Source: DAOTVD01 sp034437075 (lineage in GTDB: Bacteria; Chloroflexota; Anaerolineae; Aggregatilineales; J027). Taken from it: DNA of 22,673 nt. The DNA lies in NCBI GenBank assembly GCA_034437075.1, contig DAOTVD010000069.1, positions 1 to 22,673 on the forward strand. Reading direction: 5' to 3'. The notes under the pieces were generated by a model, which worked only from the letters and a program-made list of their open reading frames with translations, was not told the DNA's origin and made no database searches. This document shows positions 7,716-15,720 of the stretch, piece after piece (position 1 is the stretch's first letter; each line of letters starts with the position of its first letter). The translations under genes were made by a program, and so were the position numbers.

Positions 7716-8049
7716 TCTGCGCGCCCTGGCGGGGCGTGTTCTGGTAGGTGAAATCGAGTTGTTCGGGGTCGAAGACCTCTTCGCCGCGCAGGCACAGCAG
7801 CAAGTATTCTAATTCCTCGCGGGTGGGGGCCCAGCAAGCCGGGCGGTGCTGCATATGCTGGGCGGCCCAAAAGGTATGCATCACCAGCGGATCGGCCAAG
7901 TTGTCCACCTCATCATAGGAGGTCATACTCGCGACCTGGTCGGCCAGCGCGCGCGCGTCGATGTCGCCATGCAAAAAGCGCTCGATGCGTTGTTCGAGTT
8001 CATAAGAGAGCCAAGTAAGGCGTTCGGTTTGTTCAGCGTTGGTCGTCAT
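7705..8049 (-). CDS. Hypothetical protein, middle gene of the YbaK cluster
   Basis: 114 residues from the ATG ending at 8049, chosen because GGAAG lies eight bases upstream and it limits overlap with the preceding gene to 17 bases; a start at 8094 would add 15 residues and a 62-base overlap. Acidic, no signal peptide or membrane span. It looks mainly helical: an N-terminal ERLTWLSYELEQRIERFLHGDIDARALADQVASM helix pair, then DEVDNLADPLVMHTFWAAQHM and a C-terminal TREELEYLLLCLRGEEVFDPEQL. Not recognised. It sits between the four-repeat protein and YbaK with overlaps at both ends, so it is co-transcribed, but nothing else ties its role to tRNA editing. Confidence 0.7.
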   Translation of the reverse strand: MTTNAEQTERLTWLSYELEQRIERFLHGDIDARALADQVASMTSYDEVDNLADPLVMHTFWAAQHMQHRPACWAPTREELEYLLLCLRGEEVFDPEQLDFTYQNTPRQGAQNDC

Positions 8050-8254
8050 GGTCGGTACTTCCAATATATCCGATACTTTGCCAATGCAGGTCATATAACC
8101 CGTCCCGGTCGCGGTGCCAGATGCGCTCGCGCCGCAGATCGTAGACGGCAGTTCGGCTTATATAGCCGGTGTGTTTGCCATCCAGATCATACAAGTATTC
8201 GCCGTCGGCATAGGCGAACACTTCGCCACGATAATCATAGACACCACGCTTCAT
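8033..8254 (-). CDS. 73-residue four-repeat beta protein (4-fold beta flower-like)
   Basis: 73 residues built from four units of exactly 16 residues: the pair Tyr-Asp recurs at 6-7, 22-23, 38-39 and 54-55, each followed by a charged turn (YRGE, LDGK, RRER, HWQS) and an aromatic-rich strand. This suggests a small four-bladed or four-sheet beta structure; the pattern recalls proteins named 4-fold beta flower, though I cannot confirm membership. No signal peptide. The ATG at 8254 has no ribosome binding site; a promoter ends six bases before it, suggesting a leaderless mRNA. It leads the overlapping cluster ending in ybaK. Function unknown. Confidence 0.7.
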   Translation of the reverse strand: MKRGVYDYRGEVFAYADGEYLYDLDGKHTGYISRTAVYDLRRERIWHRDRDGLYDLHWQSIGYIGSTDHDDQR

Positions 8255-8260
8255 ACGCTT

Positions 8261-8289
8261 ATTGTAAGGAACTTAGCGTCTGTCCACAA
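8261..8289 (-). promoter_or_regulatory. Promoter of the three-gene ybaK cluster, apparently leaderless
   Basis: On the minus strand, TTGTGG (8289-8284), 17 bases, then TACAAT (8266-8261). The ATG follows after six bases, so the predicted first transcribed base is about the A of the start codon. Confidence 0.55.
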
Positions 8290-8320
8290 TAACAAACGAC
8301 ACCAACAAGATTGACAAAGG

Positions 8321-9088
8321 TTAAGTTTTGGGCGGCAAGCACGTGACGACCTCGGCCCCGTCTTCCAAAATCAGCACTGTATGCTCGCTATGCGCGCACC
8401 AATCGCCATCTTGGCTGACCACCGTCCACTGATCATCCAACAGGCGGGTATGTGGCCCGCCGAAGGTGCCCATAGGCTCGATGGCTAAGGCCATCCCGAT
8501 TTCGAGTTCCGGGCCCCAGTTCGGCAGGCCGGTGTTGGGGATATGCGGTGGGGCGTGCAGCCGATAGCCGACCCCATGCCCGCCAAAATTGGGTGGGATG
8601 CGCACCCCGTATTGGCGCAACACGCTTTGAATCGAAAAGGCAATATCCCCAATCCGCCGCCCGGGCCGGCTGATCTGAACAGCTACCTCTAGCGCGTGCT
8701 CGGTGGCGCGGATGAGGCGCTGCATGCGCGGGCTGGTGAAGCCGACCGGGACGGTGATCGCCGCATCCGTGATGATACCATTGTAGCGGCTGCCACAGTC
8801 CAGCGTCACGATATCGCCCAGGGCCAGGCGCCGCGCGCCAGGGATGCCATGCACGATCTGCTCGTTGACGCTGACGTTGATGGCGGCGGGGTAGGGGTGC
8901 GCGCCATCTGGCGGATAGCCTAAAAAGGCCGCTTCGGCCCCGCAGGCGGCCAGGGTCGCGCGCGCGATGTCGTCCAGTTCGGCGGTGACCATGCCGGGGT
9001 AAATGGCTCGGTGCAGGGTTTGCAAGACATACGCCGTGATGCGACCAGATTGGCGTAGGTTTTTGTAATCTTCAGGGGCGATAATCAT
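8321..9088 (-). CDS. map: Methionine aminopeptidase, type I
   Basis: 255 residues. It removes the initiator Met from new proteins; cytoplasmic, two divalent metals. All five ligands are at the E. coli positions: D97 (TLDCGS), D108 (IITDAAITV), H171 (FGGHGVGYRLH), E204 (LAIEPM) and E235 (SEHTVLI); the catalytic His is H178 and H80 is in EQIVHGIPG. No N-terminal zinc-finger extension, so the short bacterial type Ia. The usual HEEPxIPN loop reads HAPPHIPN, a mild oddity next to H178. The start has only GAAAG upstream, after a small GGCTA/TAGCC hairpin. It is separated from the downstream cluster by 66 bases holding a promoter. Confidence 0.95.
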   Translation of the reverse strand: MIIAPEDYKNLRQSGRITAYVLQTLHRAIYPGMVTAELDDIARATLAACGAEAAFLGYPPDGAHPYPAAINVSVNEQIVHGIPGARRLALGDIVTLDCGSRYNGIITDAAITVPVGFTSPRMQRLIRATEHALEVAVQISRPGRRIGDIAFSIQSVLRQYGVRIPPNFGGHGVGYRLHAPPHIPNTGLPNWGPELEIGMALAIEPMGTFGGPHTRLLDDQWTVVSQDGDWCAHSEHTVLILEDGAEVVTCLPPKT

Positions 9089-9170
9089 CTTTCATCAGGC
9101 TACACTTTTAGCCAGTCAGATTGATAATACCTCAGAATGTCGTTTTTGCCCGCCGATTGGTCTGCTGATG

Positions 9171-9184
9171 CAGGGCTGACGCAT
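9171..9184. repeat. 14-base repeat CAGGGCTGACGCAT, copy 2
   Basis: Identical to 3726-3739. It lies in the 254-base gap between map and glgP, which holds nothing else but this and the palindrome at 9252-9281. Confidence 0.5.
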
Positions 9185-9251
9185 CAAACTGGGCGTTTAA
9201 CAGAGATGTTGGCGCTTTGGCGGTAATGACTCACCTAGCCGCGCTATATTT

Positions 9252-9281
9252 CCTAACAAGGGGCTTAAGCCCCTTGTTAGG
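9252..9281. terminator. 30-base perfect palindrome after glgP, likely terminator
   Basis: CCTAACAA, then GGGGCTTAAGCCCC, then TTGTTAGG: a perfect 30-base dyad about 60 bases beyond the glgP stop on the minus strand. It has short T-rich flanks only. It shares a GGGCTTAAGCCC core with the palindrome at 16512-16537. Confidence 0.55.
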
Positions 9282-9342
9282 TGTTATGATTATCCGTCAG
9301 TTTCAGCGACTAGACTACACTGGGTTTGATTTTACTTCGCCA

Positions 9343-11946
9343 TTACTTGCCGTTGGCCCAGCGGATGTACCCGGTCAGGAAGGGGTCGGGCAGCGTCTCG
9401 TGCTTGGGCAGCACGCGCACCGAAATCCCACGGTCGCCGCTGGTGTCGAAGCTCACCATGCCTTCAAAGTCGTAGCGTGGGCCTTTTTGCTTACCATTGG
9501 CGGGCTGCATGTCGTAGGCTTCGCCCTCCACGATGTCGCCTTTGCTGTTCAACATACCGGTATACAGTTGCACGCGCACATCATCCGGCGTGAGCTTGCC
9601 CAGCGCGACATTGGCTTTCACGGTCAGTTGTTCGCCCACGGGCAATTGCTGGGCGGTAATTTGCACATCACCCACTTCGACATTTTTCCATTCGGCCTTC
9701 ACGTTTTCTAGCCAATGTGCGTAGGCAGTAGCGGGTTTGATGTTCGGTTGGGTGATGGCGGCATAGCGCTCGTGGGCGGGCATGTAGTACTGCTCGGCGT
9801 ACTGGCGCACCATGCGATAGGTGGTGAAGAATGGCGCGAGTTCGCGCATGCTATTCTTGACCATGCGCACCCACTCGCGCGGCAAGCCGTCGCGGCCCCG
9901 GTTATAGAAGGTGGGGATGATCTCGGTTTCGAGCAGGTTATACAGCGCGTTGGCCTCGATCTCATCTTGCAATTCTTCTTGTTCGGGCGGGTATTCTTCG
10001 CCTTTGCCGATGGCCCAACCCAGCGAGGGGTGATAGGCTTCGGCCCACCAGCCATCCAAAATGCTAGCGTTTAGCCCGGCGTTGTAGATCACCTTCATGC
10101 CGCTGGTGCCGCTGGCCTCTTTGGGGCGGCGCGGGTTATTCAGCCACACATCCACACCCTGCACCATATAGCGCCCAATGGTCATATCGTAATTTTCCAG
10201 GAAGACGATATGGTTGCGCAATTCCGGTATGCCCGTTTTTTCGATAATTTCTTTGATGAACTCTTTGCCGGGTTGGTCGTGGGGGTGGGCTTTGCCCGCA
10301 AAGATGAATTGCACCGGGCGGTTGGGGTCGTTCACCATGCGAATCAGGCGCTCGGCATCCCGGAAGATGAGCGTCGCGCGTTTGTAGGTCGCAAAGCGCC
10401 GCGCAAAGCCAATCGTCAGCGCGTCGGGGTTCAGGATACCCTCGGCGGCGGCGACTTCATGCTGCGAAGCCCCGCGCGCGATAAGCTGCTTGCGCATCCG
10501 CGACCGCGCGAAGGCGACCATGCGCTCGCGGCGGCGTTCTTTGGTGCGCCAGAGTTCAGTATCCGGGATGCGCTCCACGTCTTTCCAGGTTTCCGGGTTG
10601 GCGGGGTCTTTACGCCAAGAGGGATCGAGATAGCGATCATATAACAAGGCCATTTCGGCGCTCAGCCACGTCAGCACATGGATGCCATTCGTGACCGCGC
10701 CCACGGGCACTTCGTCCTCTGGCACATCGGGGAACATCCATTGCCACATCTGGCGGCTGACATCGCCATGCAGTTGGCTGACGCCGTTGGAGCCCGACGC
10801 AAATTGCAAGGCCATCACGGGCAACGAGAACAGATCATACCCGCCCATGTCTTCGCGGCCCAAGTCGTGGAATTCATCGCGCGTGAGGCCCAGTTCGGTC
10901 CACAGCCATTCGAAATGCTCGTCGATGAGGTCGAAGCCGAAGCGCTCTAGCCCGGCGGGCACGGGCGTATGGATGGTGTACACGCTGCCCGTCGCCAGGA
11001 TGTCGCGCGCTTCGTCAAAGCTGAGGTTGGGGTGTTCTTTCATCAAGATGCGCGTGCGTTCTAGGGCCGAAAATGCGCTATGCCCTTCGTTCAGATGCAC
11101 GACGGTGGGGTGAATATCCAACGCTTGCAGCATGCGATAGCCACCGATGCCCAGCAGAATCTCCTGCCGAATGCGCGTGCGACGGTCGCCGCCATAGAGG
11201 CGGTCGGTCAGGTCGCGCAGGGGTTGCGGGTTGTCGGGGTGGTTGGCATCCAGCAAATAGAGGCTGACGCGCCCGACCTTGGCCTCCCAGACATAAGCAT
11301 GTAGGGTGTATTCGGCCATGGGGACTTTGATGACCAGGCGTTCGCTGCCCTCGTTGGTGCCGTCGGGGTAAACGGGCAAGACGGGCATGCGCGAATAGTC
11401 GTTCAGCGGGTAGGCTTCTTGCTGGTAGCCGCTAGCGTTTAGGTATTGGCGGAAATAGCCCTCTTGATAGAGCAAACCCACGCCCACCAACGGCAGATCA
11501 AGATCGCTGGCGCTTTTCATGTGGTCGCCCGAGAGGATGCCCAGGCCACCAGAATAATTCGCCAAGCAGGTCGCCAGGCCGAACTCCATGCTGAAATAGG
11601 CGATGAAGGGCTTGGGTTTGTCGCCATAGTTGGCCCGATACCAGGTGTTGGGGTCGTCCATGTAGCGCATGAAGCCATCCCACACATCACCGAGCTCGGT
11701 CATGAAGGAAGGGTCTTGCACCACTTCATTGAGCCGATCTTGGCCTAGCAAGCCCAATAGCTTAATCGGGTTATAGTCGGTCTGACGCCATAGCTCGGGG
11801 TCTAGGCGGCGAAAGAGACCAATCGTGTCATGATCCCACGACCAGCGCATGTTATAAGCTAGTTCACTCAGCCGCGCCAACTCATCGGGCAAGTTGGGGG
11901 TGACGTTAATTGTTGCAACAGGTTTAACCACTCTTGGAATCTCCAT
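9343..11946 (-). CDS. glgP: Alpha-glucan (glycogen/maltodextrin) phosphorylase, DUF3417-type GT35
   Basis: 867 residues. It splits alpha-1,4-glucans with phosphate to glucose 1-phosphate, using pyridoxal phosphate, in the cytoplasm. The N-terminus (LARLSELAYNMRWSWDHDTIGLFRRLD) is the DUF3417 domain typical of the short bacterial/archaeal phosphorylase branch. Core motifs: YFSMEFGLATCLANYSGGLGILSGDH, HLNEGHSAF, TNGIHVLTW, FARRFATYKRA, and EASGTSGMK, which places the cofactor Lys at K618. The last 90 residues (VEVGDVQITAQQLPVGEQLTV to the end) form a beta-sandwich extension seen in this branch. The phosphorylation-site N-terminus of animal enzymes is absent. No ribosome binding site precedes the ATG at 11946. 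No other glycogen gene is in the window. Symbol is given by function; some relatives are called malP or glgP interchangeably. Confidence 0.94.
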   Translation of the reverse strand: MEIPRVVKPVATINVTPNLPDELARLSELAYNMRWSWDHDTIGLFRRLDPELWRQTDYNPIKLLGLLGQDRLNEVVQDPSFMTELGDVWDGFMRYMDDPNTWYRANYGDKPKPFIAYFSMEFGLATCLANYSGGLGILSGDHMKSASDLDLPLVGVGLLYQEGYFRQYLNASGYQQEAYPLNDYSRMPVLPVYPDGTNEGSERLVIKVPMAEYTLHAYVWEAKVGRVSLYLLDANHPDNPQPLRDLTDRLYGGDRRTRIRQEILLGIGGYRMLQALDIHPTVVHLNEGHSAFSALERTRILMKEHPNLSFDEARDILATGSVYTIHTPVPAGLERFGFDLIDEHFEWLWTELGLTRDEFHDLGREDMGGYDLFSLPVMALQFASGSNGVSQLHGDVSRQMWQWMFPDVPEDEVPVGAVTNGIHVLTWLSAEMALLYDRYLDPSWRKDPANPETWKDVERIPDTELWRTKERRRERMVAFARSRMRKQLIARGASQHEVAAAEGILNPDALTIGFARRFATYKRATLIFRDAERLIRMVNDPNRPVQFIFAGKAHPHDQPGKEFIKEIIEKTGIPELRNHIVFLENYDMTIGRYMVQGVDVWLNNPRRPKEASGTSGMKVIYNAGLNASILDGWWAEAYHPSLGWAIGKGEEYPPEQEELQDEIEANALYNLLETEIIPTFYNRGRDGLPREWVRMVKNSMRELAPFFTTYRMVRQYAEQYYMPAHERYAAITQPNIKPATAYAHWLENVKAEWKNVEVGDVQITAQQLPVGEQLTVKANVALGKLTPDDVRVQLYTGMLNSKGDIVEGEAYDMQPANGKQKGPRYDFEGMVSFDTSGDRGISVRVLPKHETLPDPFLTGYIRWANGK

Positions 11947-11978
11947 CTATAGATATGGATGTCACGCTAAGCATAACA

Positions 11979-11994
11979 AGCCCCTGAAGGGGCT
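11979..11994 (-). terminator. Hairpin after the uracil-DNA glycosylase-like gene
   Basis: Perfect six-base stem AGCCCC/GGGGCT with a four-base loop. On the minus strand it is followed by TTGTTATG, weakly T-rich. It lies 43 bases past the stop of the upstream minus-strand gene and just before glgP. Confidence 0.45.
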
Positions 11995-12036
11995 GCAAGT
12001 ACCCTGCTAGGCCATTTCGGGGTGCAGGTGGTTGGC

Positions 12037-12645
12037 TTAGGCGTCCCCGTGCGCAAAGGGGATGAGCGCCTGAAAATCTTCTTCTAGCACCTTGCGCTGG
12101 TCGCTCCGGTACAGCGCCACAGCGGGATGGTACAAGGGCACAATATGAATCTCCCCATACGCGGCCTGAGCGGGGATCACCTGGCCATGCAAGCGGCTGA
12201 TTTTGTCGTTCTGTTGGGGCACGTCAAACTTTTTCAGGATGAATTCCATGCTAAAGCGGCCCAAGGTCGCGATGACGGCGGGCTGGATGATCTCGATCTG
12301 GCGGGTAAGAAAAGGCGCATAGCGTTCGATCTCCTCTTTGCTGGGGTCGCGGTTATCCGGCGGGCGATCTTTCACGATGTTCGTGATGTAAACATCGCCC
12401 CGCGCCAGGTTGATCCCCGCTAGCATCTCGTCCAACAATTTGCCCGAGCGCCCGACAAAGGGCCGCCCTTGCTGGGCTTCTTTTTCGCCGGGTGCTTCGC
12501 CAATGAACATGATGCGCGCCGTATGACTGCCCTCGCCTAATACCGGATAATAGCCGTTGCTGTGGAGATATTCGTATAGCGGCGATTCGGTCAGCGCGAA
12601 GACTTCGTCGCGGATTTCGCGCATTTTTTCGGTACGGTCTGACAT
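12037..12645 (-). CDS. Family 4-like uracil-DNA glycosylase lacking the Fe-S cysteines
   Basis: 202 residues. The superfamily removes uracil from DNA to start base-excision repair. Motifs: VLGEGSHTARIMFIGEAPGEKEAQQGRPFVGRSGKLLD (motif A GEAPG at 49-53), VYITNIVKDRPPDNRDP (86-101), and VPLYHPAVAL with motif B HPA at 173-175. Length and order match family 4 enzymes such as Thermus UDGa. Those carry a 4Fe-4S cluster on four Cys: a CxxC near the N-terminus, the Cys of IVKCRPP and one about 16 residues on. Here the N-terminal site reads ALTESPLYEYL, the third is D93, the fourth is not Cys, and the whole protein has no cysteine. Fold and active-site motifs are kept, so it is probably an active cluster-free variant. 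Upstream, two AAATTGGG repeats precede the start. Confidence 0.85.
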   Translation of the reverse strand: MSDRTEKMREIRDEVFALTESPLYEYLHSNGYYPVLGEGSHTARIMFIGEAPGEKEAQQGRPFVGRSGKLLDEMLAGINLARGDVYITNIVKDRPPDNRDPSKEEIERYAPFLTRQIEIIQPAVIATLGRFSMEFILKKFDVPQQNDKISRLHGQVIPAQAAYGEIHIVPLYHPAVALYRSDQRKVLEEDFQALIPFAHGDA

Positions 12646-12766
12646 AAGCTGTTTCCCAATTTATCCCAATTTTAACCCAAATAGCGCGCCGACTAGGCCG
12701 CGCCTGCCCCATAGGATACCATGTTCGGCGCTCAGGGCTAAACGGTCATCCAACCGACCGCGCCGA

Positions 12767-12795
12767 TTCGCCAGTCGGCAGTTTCGGCATACAAT
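12767..12795 (+). promoter_or_regulatory. Possible promoter of the DUF4352-like/Clp pair
   Basis: TACAAT (12790-12795) is a good -10; TTCGCC (12767-12772) at 17 bases is a poor -35. The start would be near 12802, 30 bases before the first gene. Confidence 0.35.
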
Positions 12796-12831
12796 GGAGA
12801 TGCATATAGTTGGTCAAATGGAAAGTCGCGC

Positions 12832-13395
12832 ATGAATAACATTTTTGGGACAATCATGAGCTTGGGGGTTGTCGGGTTGGGGCTCGTGGCGTGTAGTATG
12901 GCGGCGTGTATTATCGCCTGCGCGGGCGTCATCCTTCTGGCCGGGGCCGCACAAGAAGCCAACCAGGAAGAACTCATCGCGCTGAATGACGGTTTTGGCG
13001 CGTCGTCAAATCCCATTCCGACGGGGCGCGCGGTGGAGTTTAACGACGTCAGAGTGCAGATTGTGAACATCGTTCGCCCGGCCAATAATCTCGTCTTGGG
13101 GGCGCCCGCCAGCGGCAGCGATTATGTACTGGTGGAGTTCGCGCTGACGTGCAAAGCCCAAGCCTGCGATGGCAGCAACTTGGGGGCGCGGCTCATCGAT
13201 AACCAGGGCGAAGAATGGCGCCAGGCCATCGCCATCATGACGGATGGCCGCACGGCTATCCACGATGCGGATGCTGTATCGGGCAGCACGGCGCGCGGCT
13301 TCATGCCCTTTGAATTCCCCCAGGGGCGCAGCATCGAGCGTTTGCGTGTATCCTACAACCTTAGCCCGGATGTCTTCGTGCTGTATAATCCCTAG
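12832..13395 (+). CDS. Membrane-anchored or exported protein with DUF4352-like domain
   Basis: 187 residues. GGAAAG at 12820-12825 precedes the ATG. Residues 4-40 are strongly hydrophobic with three Cys; LVAC (18-21) fits a lipobox, but the N-terminus has no Lys/Arg before it, so an uncleaved anchor is equally possible. From about residue 65 there is one beta domain: AVEFNDVRVQIVNIVRPANN, GSDYVLVEFALTCKAQACDGSNLGARLIDNQGEEW, then SGSTARGFMPFEFPQGRSIERLRVSYN. That order (strand, 'long-lasting' Y-V-L-V-x-F strand, D-x-x-G-x-x-W/Y turn, 'G.....F..P' strand) is typical of DUF4352 immunoglobulin-like domains, usually outside the cell. C108 and C113 may form a disulfide. The Clp gene starts 45 bases downstream on the same strand, so the two may be co-transcribed. 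Role unknown. Confidence 0.65.
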   Translation: MNNIFGTIMSLGVVGLGLVACSMAACIIACAGVILLAGAAQEANQEELIALNDGFGASSNPIPTGRAVEFNDVRVQIVNIVRPANNLVLGAPASGSDYVLVEFALTCKAQACDGSNLGARLIDNQGEEWRQAIAIMTDGRTAIHDADAVSGSTARGFMPFEFPQGRSIERLRVSYNLSPDVFVLYNP

Positions 13396-13440
13396 CCGGA
13401 TGGCCCCCTTCACACAAACCGAACTTGATGAGAGGTCGTA

Positions 13441-15687
13441 ATGACGAGCCTGGACCCGAATTTGCTTTCCGAAAATCTGACGCGCGTGATGAACGCCGCC
13501 GTCGAGATGATGCACCGCCATCGCCAGCGCAATATCACGCCCGAAATGGCCCTGCTGGCGATGCTGCACGACGACGCCCACCCCGCGTATAGCTTGCTGC
13601 GGCGCTTCGCGGACGAACGCGGGACTGACCTAGCCAACCTGGAACGCCAAACCCGCTTGGCCATCGACACTCGGCGCGATGTCAGCGGCGATTTGGAATA
13701 CCTGACCGGGCAAGGGCGCGCGGCCACACTCAGCCGCCAGATGCTTATCGCGCTAGATGAGGGGCTGTCGGTGGCCCAGTCGGTGGATGAAGTCTATATC
13801 GAGACAGATCATCTGCTGGCGGCGCTCACCGAGCGCGGCATGGGCACGGCCAGCATATTAGAGCAAAACGGCATCACGAAAAGCGCGATGGTAGGCGTTT
13901 TTAGCGACCGTTACAGCGCGCCTCAGCCCGCCGCCCAGGGCGGGTCAAGCCCGGCGGATTCATCCCTCGGGCAGCCGCCCTCTAACACGACCGAGGAATG
14001 GGTGAGCATGGCCCGCGCGGGACGCCTGCGCCCAGTGTATGACCGCGAAGGGCTATTGCACGACCTAACCAGCATTGTCTCGATGGCGCGCGCGCGGCAC
14101 GTGGCCCTCATCGGCCCGGATGGCGTCGGCAAGCGCACGTTGGCCTATAGCCTGGCGTTACGCATCGCACAAGGGGACGGCCCGGCGGGGCTGGATAAAC
14201 TGGTGCAAGTGCGCGAGGAAGCTTTTCTGGATCGCAGCATTGAGTCTATGCAAATTGGCATCAAGCGCGCGGCGGGGGGCTTGCTCTTTGTGCCACATCT
14301 GGCCCGCTTCTTCGGCCCGCGCGCGCCTTACCCCCGCGCCGGGCAGAATCTGCACAAGGCGATTTTAGGCGATGACCCGGTGATTATCGGCACGGCGACC
14401 CAAGCCGAATGGGATACTGCGCTGAGCACGATCCCGGCCTTGCGCGAGCATATGCAGCCCTTGCGCGTGCCCGAGCCGGATGTCGATGAAACGCGCGAAA
14501 TCCTGCGTATGATTAGCGCGCATGTGGCCGCCGATTATCAACTGGCCATTCACGAAGATGCGCTAGATGCCGCCGCCGACCTGGCCGCGCGTTACATCCA
14601 GAACGTACCCTTGCCACGCAGCGCCGAACATCTGCTGCATCGCGCGGCGGCGCTAGCGATGATGGGCCGTCAACGCGCAGACGCGCCCACAGATGATAGG
14701 CTAGACGCCGAAGATGTGACGCTCGCGGCCAGCCAGATGACGGGCGTCCCGGTCAGCAAACTCGGCGAAGACGAGCGCACGCGCTACGCGCGCATGGTGG
14801 AGCATCTCGGCAAGCGCATCATTGGCCAAGAAGCCGCCGTGCTGGCCGTCAGCCGGGCCGTGAAGATCGCGCGGGTGGGTTTGCGCGCCGCCAAGCGCCC
14901 GATTGGCTCGTTCTTGTTCCTGGGCCCCAGCGGCGTGGGCAAAACGGAACTCGCCAAAGCCCTGGCGGAATTCATGTTCCGCGACGAAGACGCCATGTTG
15001 CAAATCGACATGTCCGAATACATGGACGAAAACACGGTCAGCCGTTTGATCGGCGCGCCGCCCGGCTATGTGGGTTTCGAAGGCGGGGGGATGCTCACCG
15101 AGCGGGTGCGCCAGCAACCCTATATCGTGGTGCTGTTTGACGAGATCGAAAAGGCGCATCCGCGCGTGTTGGATTTACTCTTGCAGGTGATGGAAGAAGG
15201 CCGCCTGACCGATAGCCAGGGCCGCACGGCGAACTTTAGCGAGGCGGTCATCATCCTGACGAGCAACCTGGGCGCGGCCCACCTCACCGAGCGCGTGATT
15301 AGCCCCGCCGCCGAAGCCGCCGCCATGGCGGCGGTCAAAGCGCATTTACGCCCCGAATTCATCAATCGCCTGGACGATGTCGTGATGTTTCATCCGCTGG
15401 GCACGGACGACCTGCGGCGCATCCTGGGCCTGATGCTGAAGCAAGAACAAGCCCTGGCGGCCCAAAACGGCCTAGACATCCGCTTCAGCGAGGCCGCCCA
15501 AGATTGGATGGTGGCCCAAAACGACGAACCACAATTCGGCGCCCGGCCTTTGCGGCGCATCATCGGGCGCTATGTGCGCGAGCCCCTGGCCGACTTTCTG
15601 CTAGAGCGCGCAGCGCCGCCCGGCCAGGTCATCACTGTGGAAGCACCCGCGCCGGGCGAGAACGCCCTGCAATTTCACCTGGGCTAA
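13441..15687 (+). CDS. Clp/Hsp100 AAA+ ATPase with degenerate first ATPase domain
   Basis: 748 residues; GAGAGG stands five bases before the ATG. Order: double Clp_N repeat (about 8-150), a Ser/Pro/Gly linker (157-185), D1 (about 195-400), then directly D2 (about 455-748). There is no ClpB middle domain. D2 is intact: Walker A GPSGVGKT (495-502), pore loop GYVG (542-545), Walker B D567-E568, sensor N609, Arg finger R643 and sensor-2 R702. D1 is not: Walker A reads GPDGVGKR with R232 where Thr/Ser should be, Walker B reads LLFVPHL with P285-H286 instead of Asp-Glu, the arginine fingers of ALERRFQ are ALREHMQ, and the first pore loop is not recognisable. No LGF/IGF ClpP-docking loop is seen after sensor 1. 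It is thus an unfoldase/disaggregase-like protein driven by one ring only, and probably not a ClpP partner. Confidence 0.9.
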   Translation: MTSLDPNLLSENLTRVMNAAVEMMHRHRQRNITPEMALLAMLHDDAHPAYSLLRRFADERGTDLANLERQTRLAIDTRRDVSGDLEYLTGQGRAATLSRQMLIALDEGLSVAQSVDEVYIETDHLLAALTERGMGTASILEQNGITKSAMVGVFSDRYSAPQPAAQGGSSPADSSLGQPPSNTTEEWVSMARAGRLRPVYDREGLLHDLTSIVSMARARHVALIGPDGVGKRTLAYSLALRIAQGDGPAGLDKLVQVREEAFLDRSIESMQIGIKRAAGGLLFVPHLARFFGPRAPYPRAGQNLHKAILGDDPVIIGTATQAEWDTALSTIPALREHMQPLRVPEPDVDETREILRMISAHVAADYQLAIHEDALDAAADLAARYIQNVPLPRSAEHLLHRAAALAMMGRQRADAPTDDRLDAEDVTLAASQMTGVPVSKLGEDERTRYARMVEHLGKRIIGQEAAVLAVSRAVKIARVGLRAAKRPIGSFLFLGPSGVGKTELAKALAEFMFRDEDAMLQIDMSEYMDENTVSRLIGAPPGYVGFEGGGMLTERVRQQPYIVVLFDEIEKAHPRVLDLLLQVMEEGRLTDSQGRTANFSEAVIILTSNLGAAHLTERVISPAAEAAAMAAVKAHLRPEFINRLDDVVMFHPLGTDDLRRILGLMLKQEQALAAQNGLDIRFSEAAQDWMVAQNDEPQFGARPLRRIIGRYVREPLADFLLERAAPPGQVITVEAPAPGENALQFHLG

Positions 15688-15720
15688 CTGGGGCCTTAAT
15701 CCGCCCCTAAAAAATGAATA

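Noticed and set aside
9217..9711. 164-residue plus-strand frame under glgP
   Set aside because: Antisense shadow of the phosphorylase gene, whose motifs and cofactor Lys are clear.
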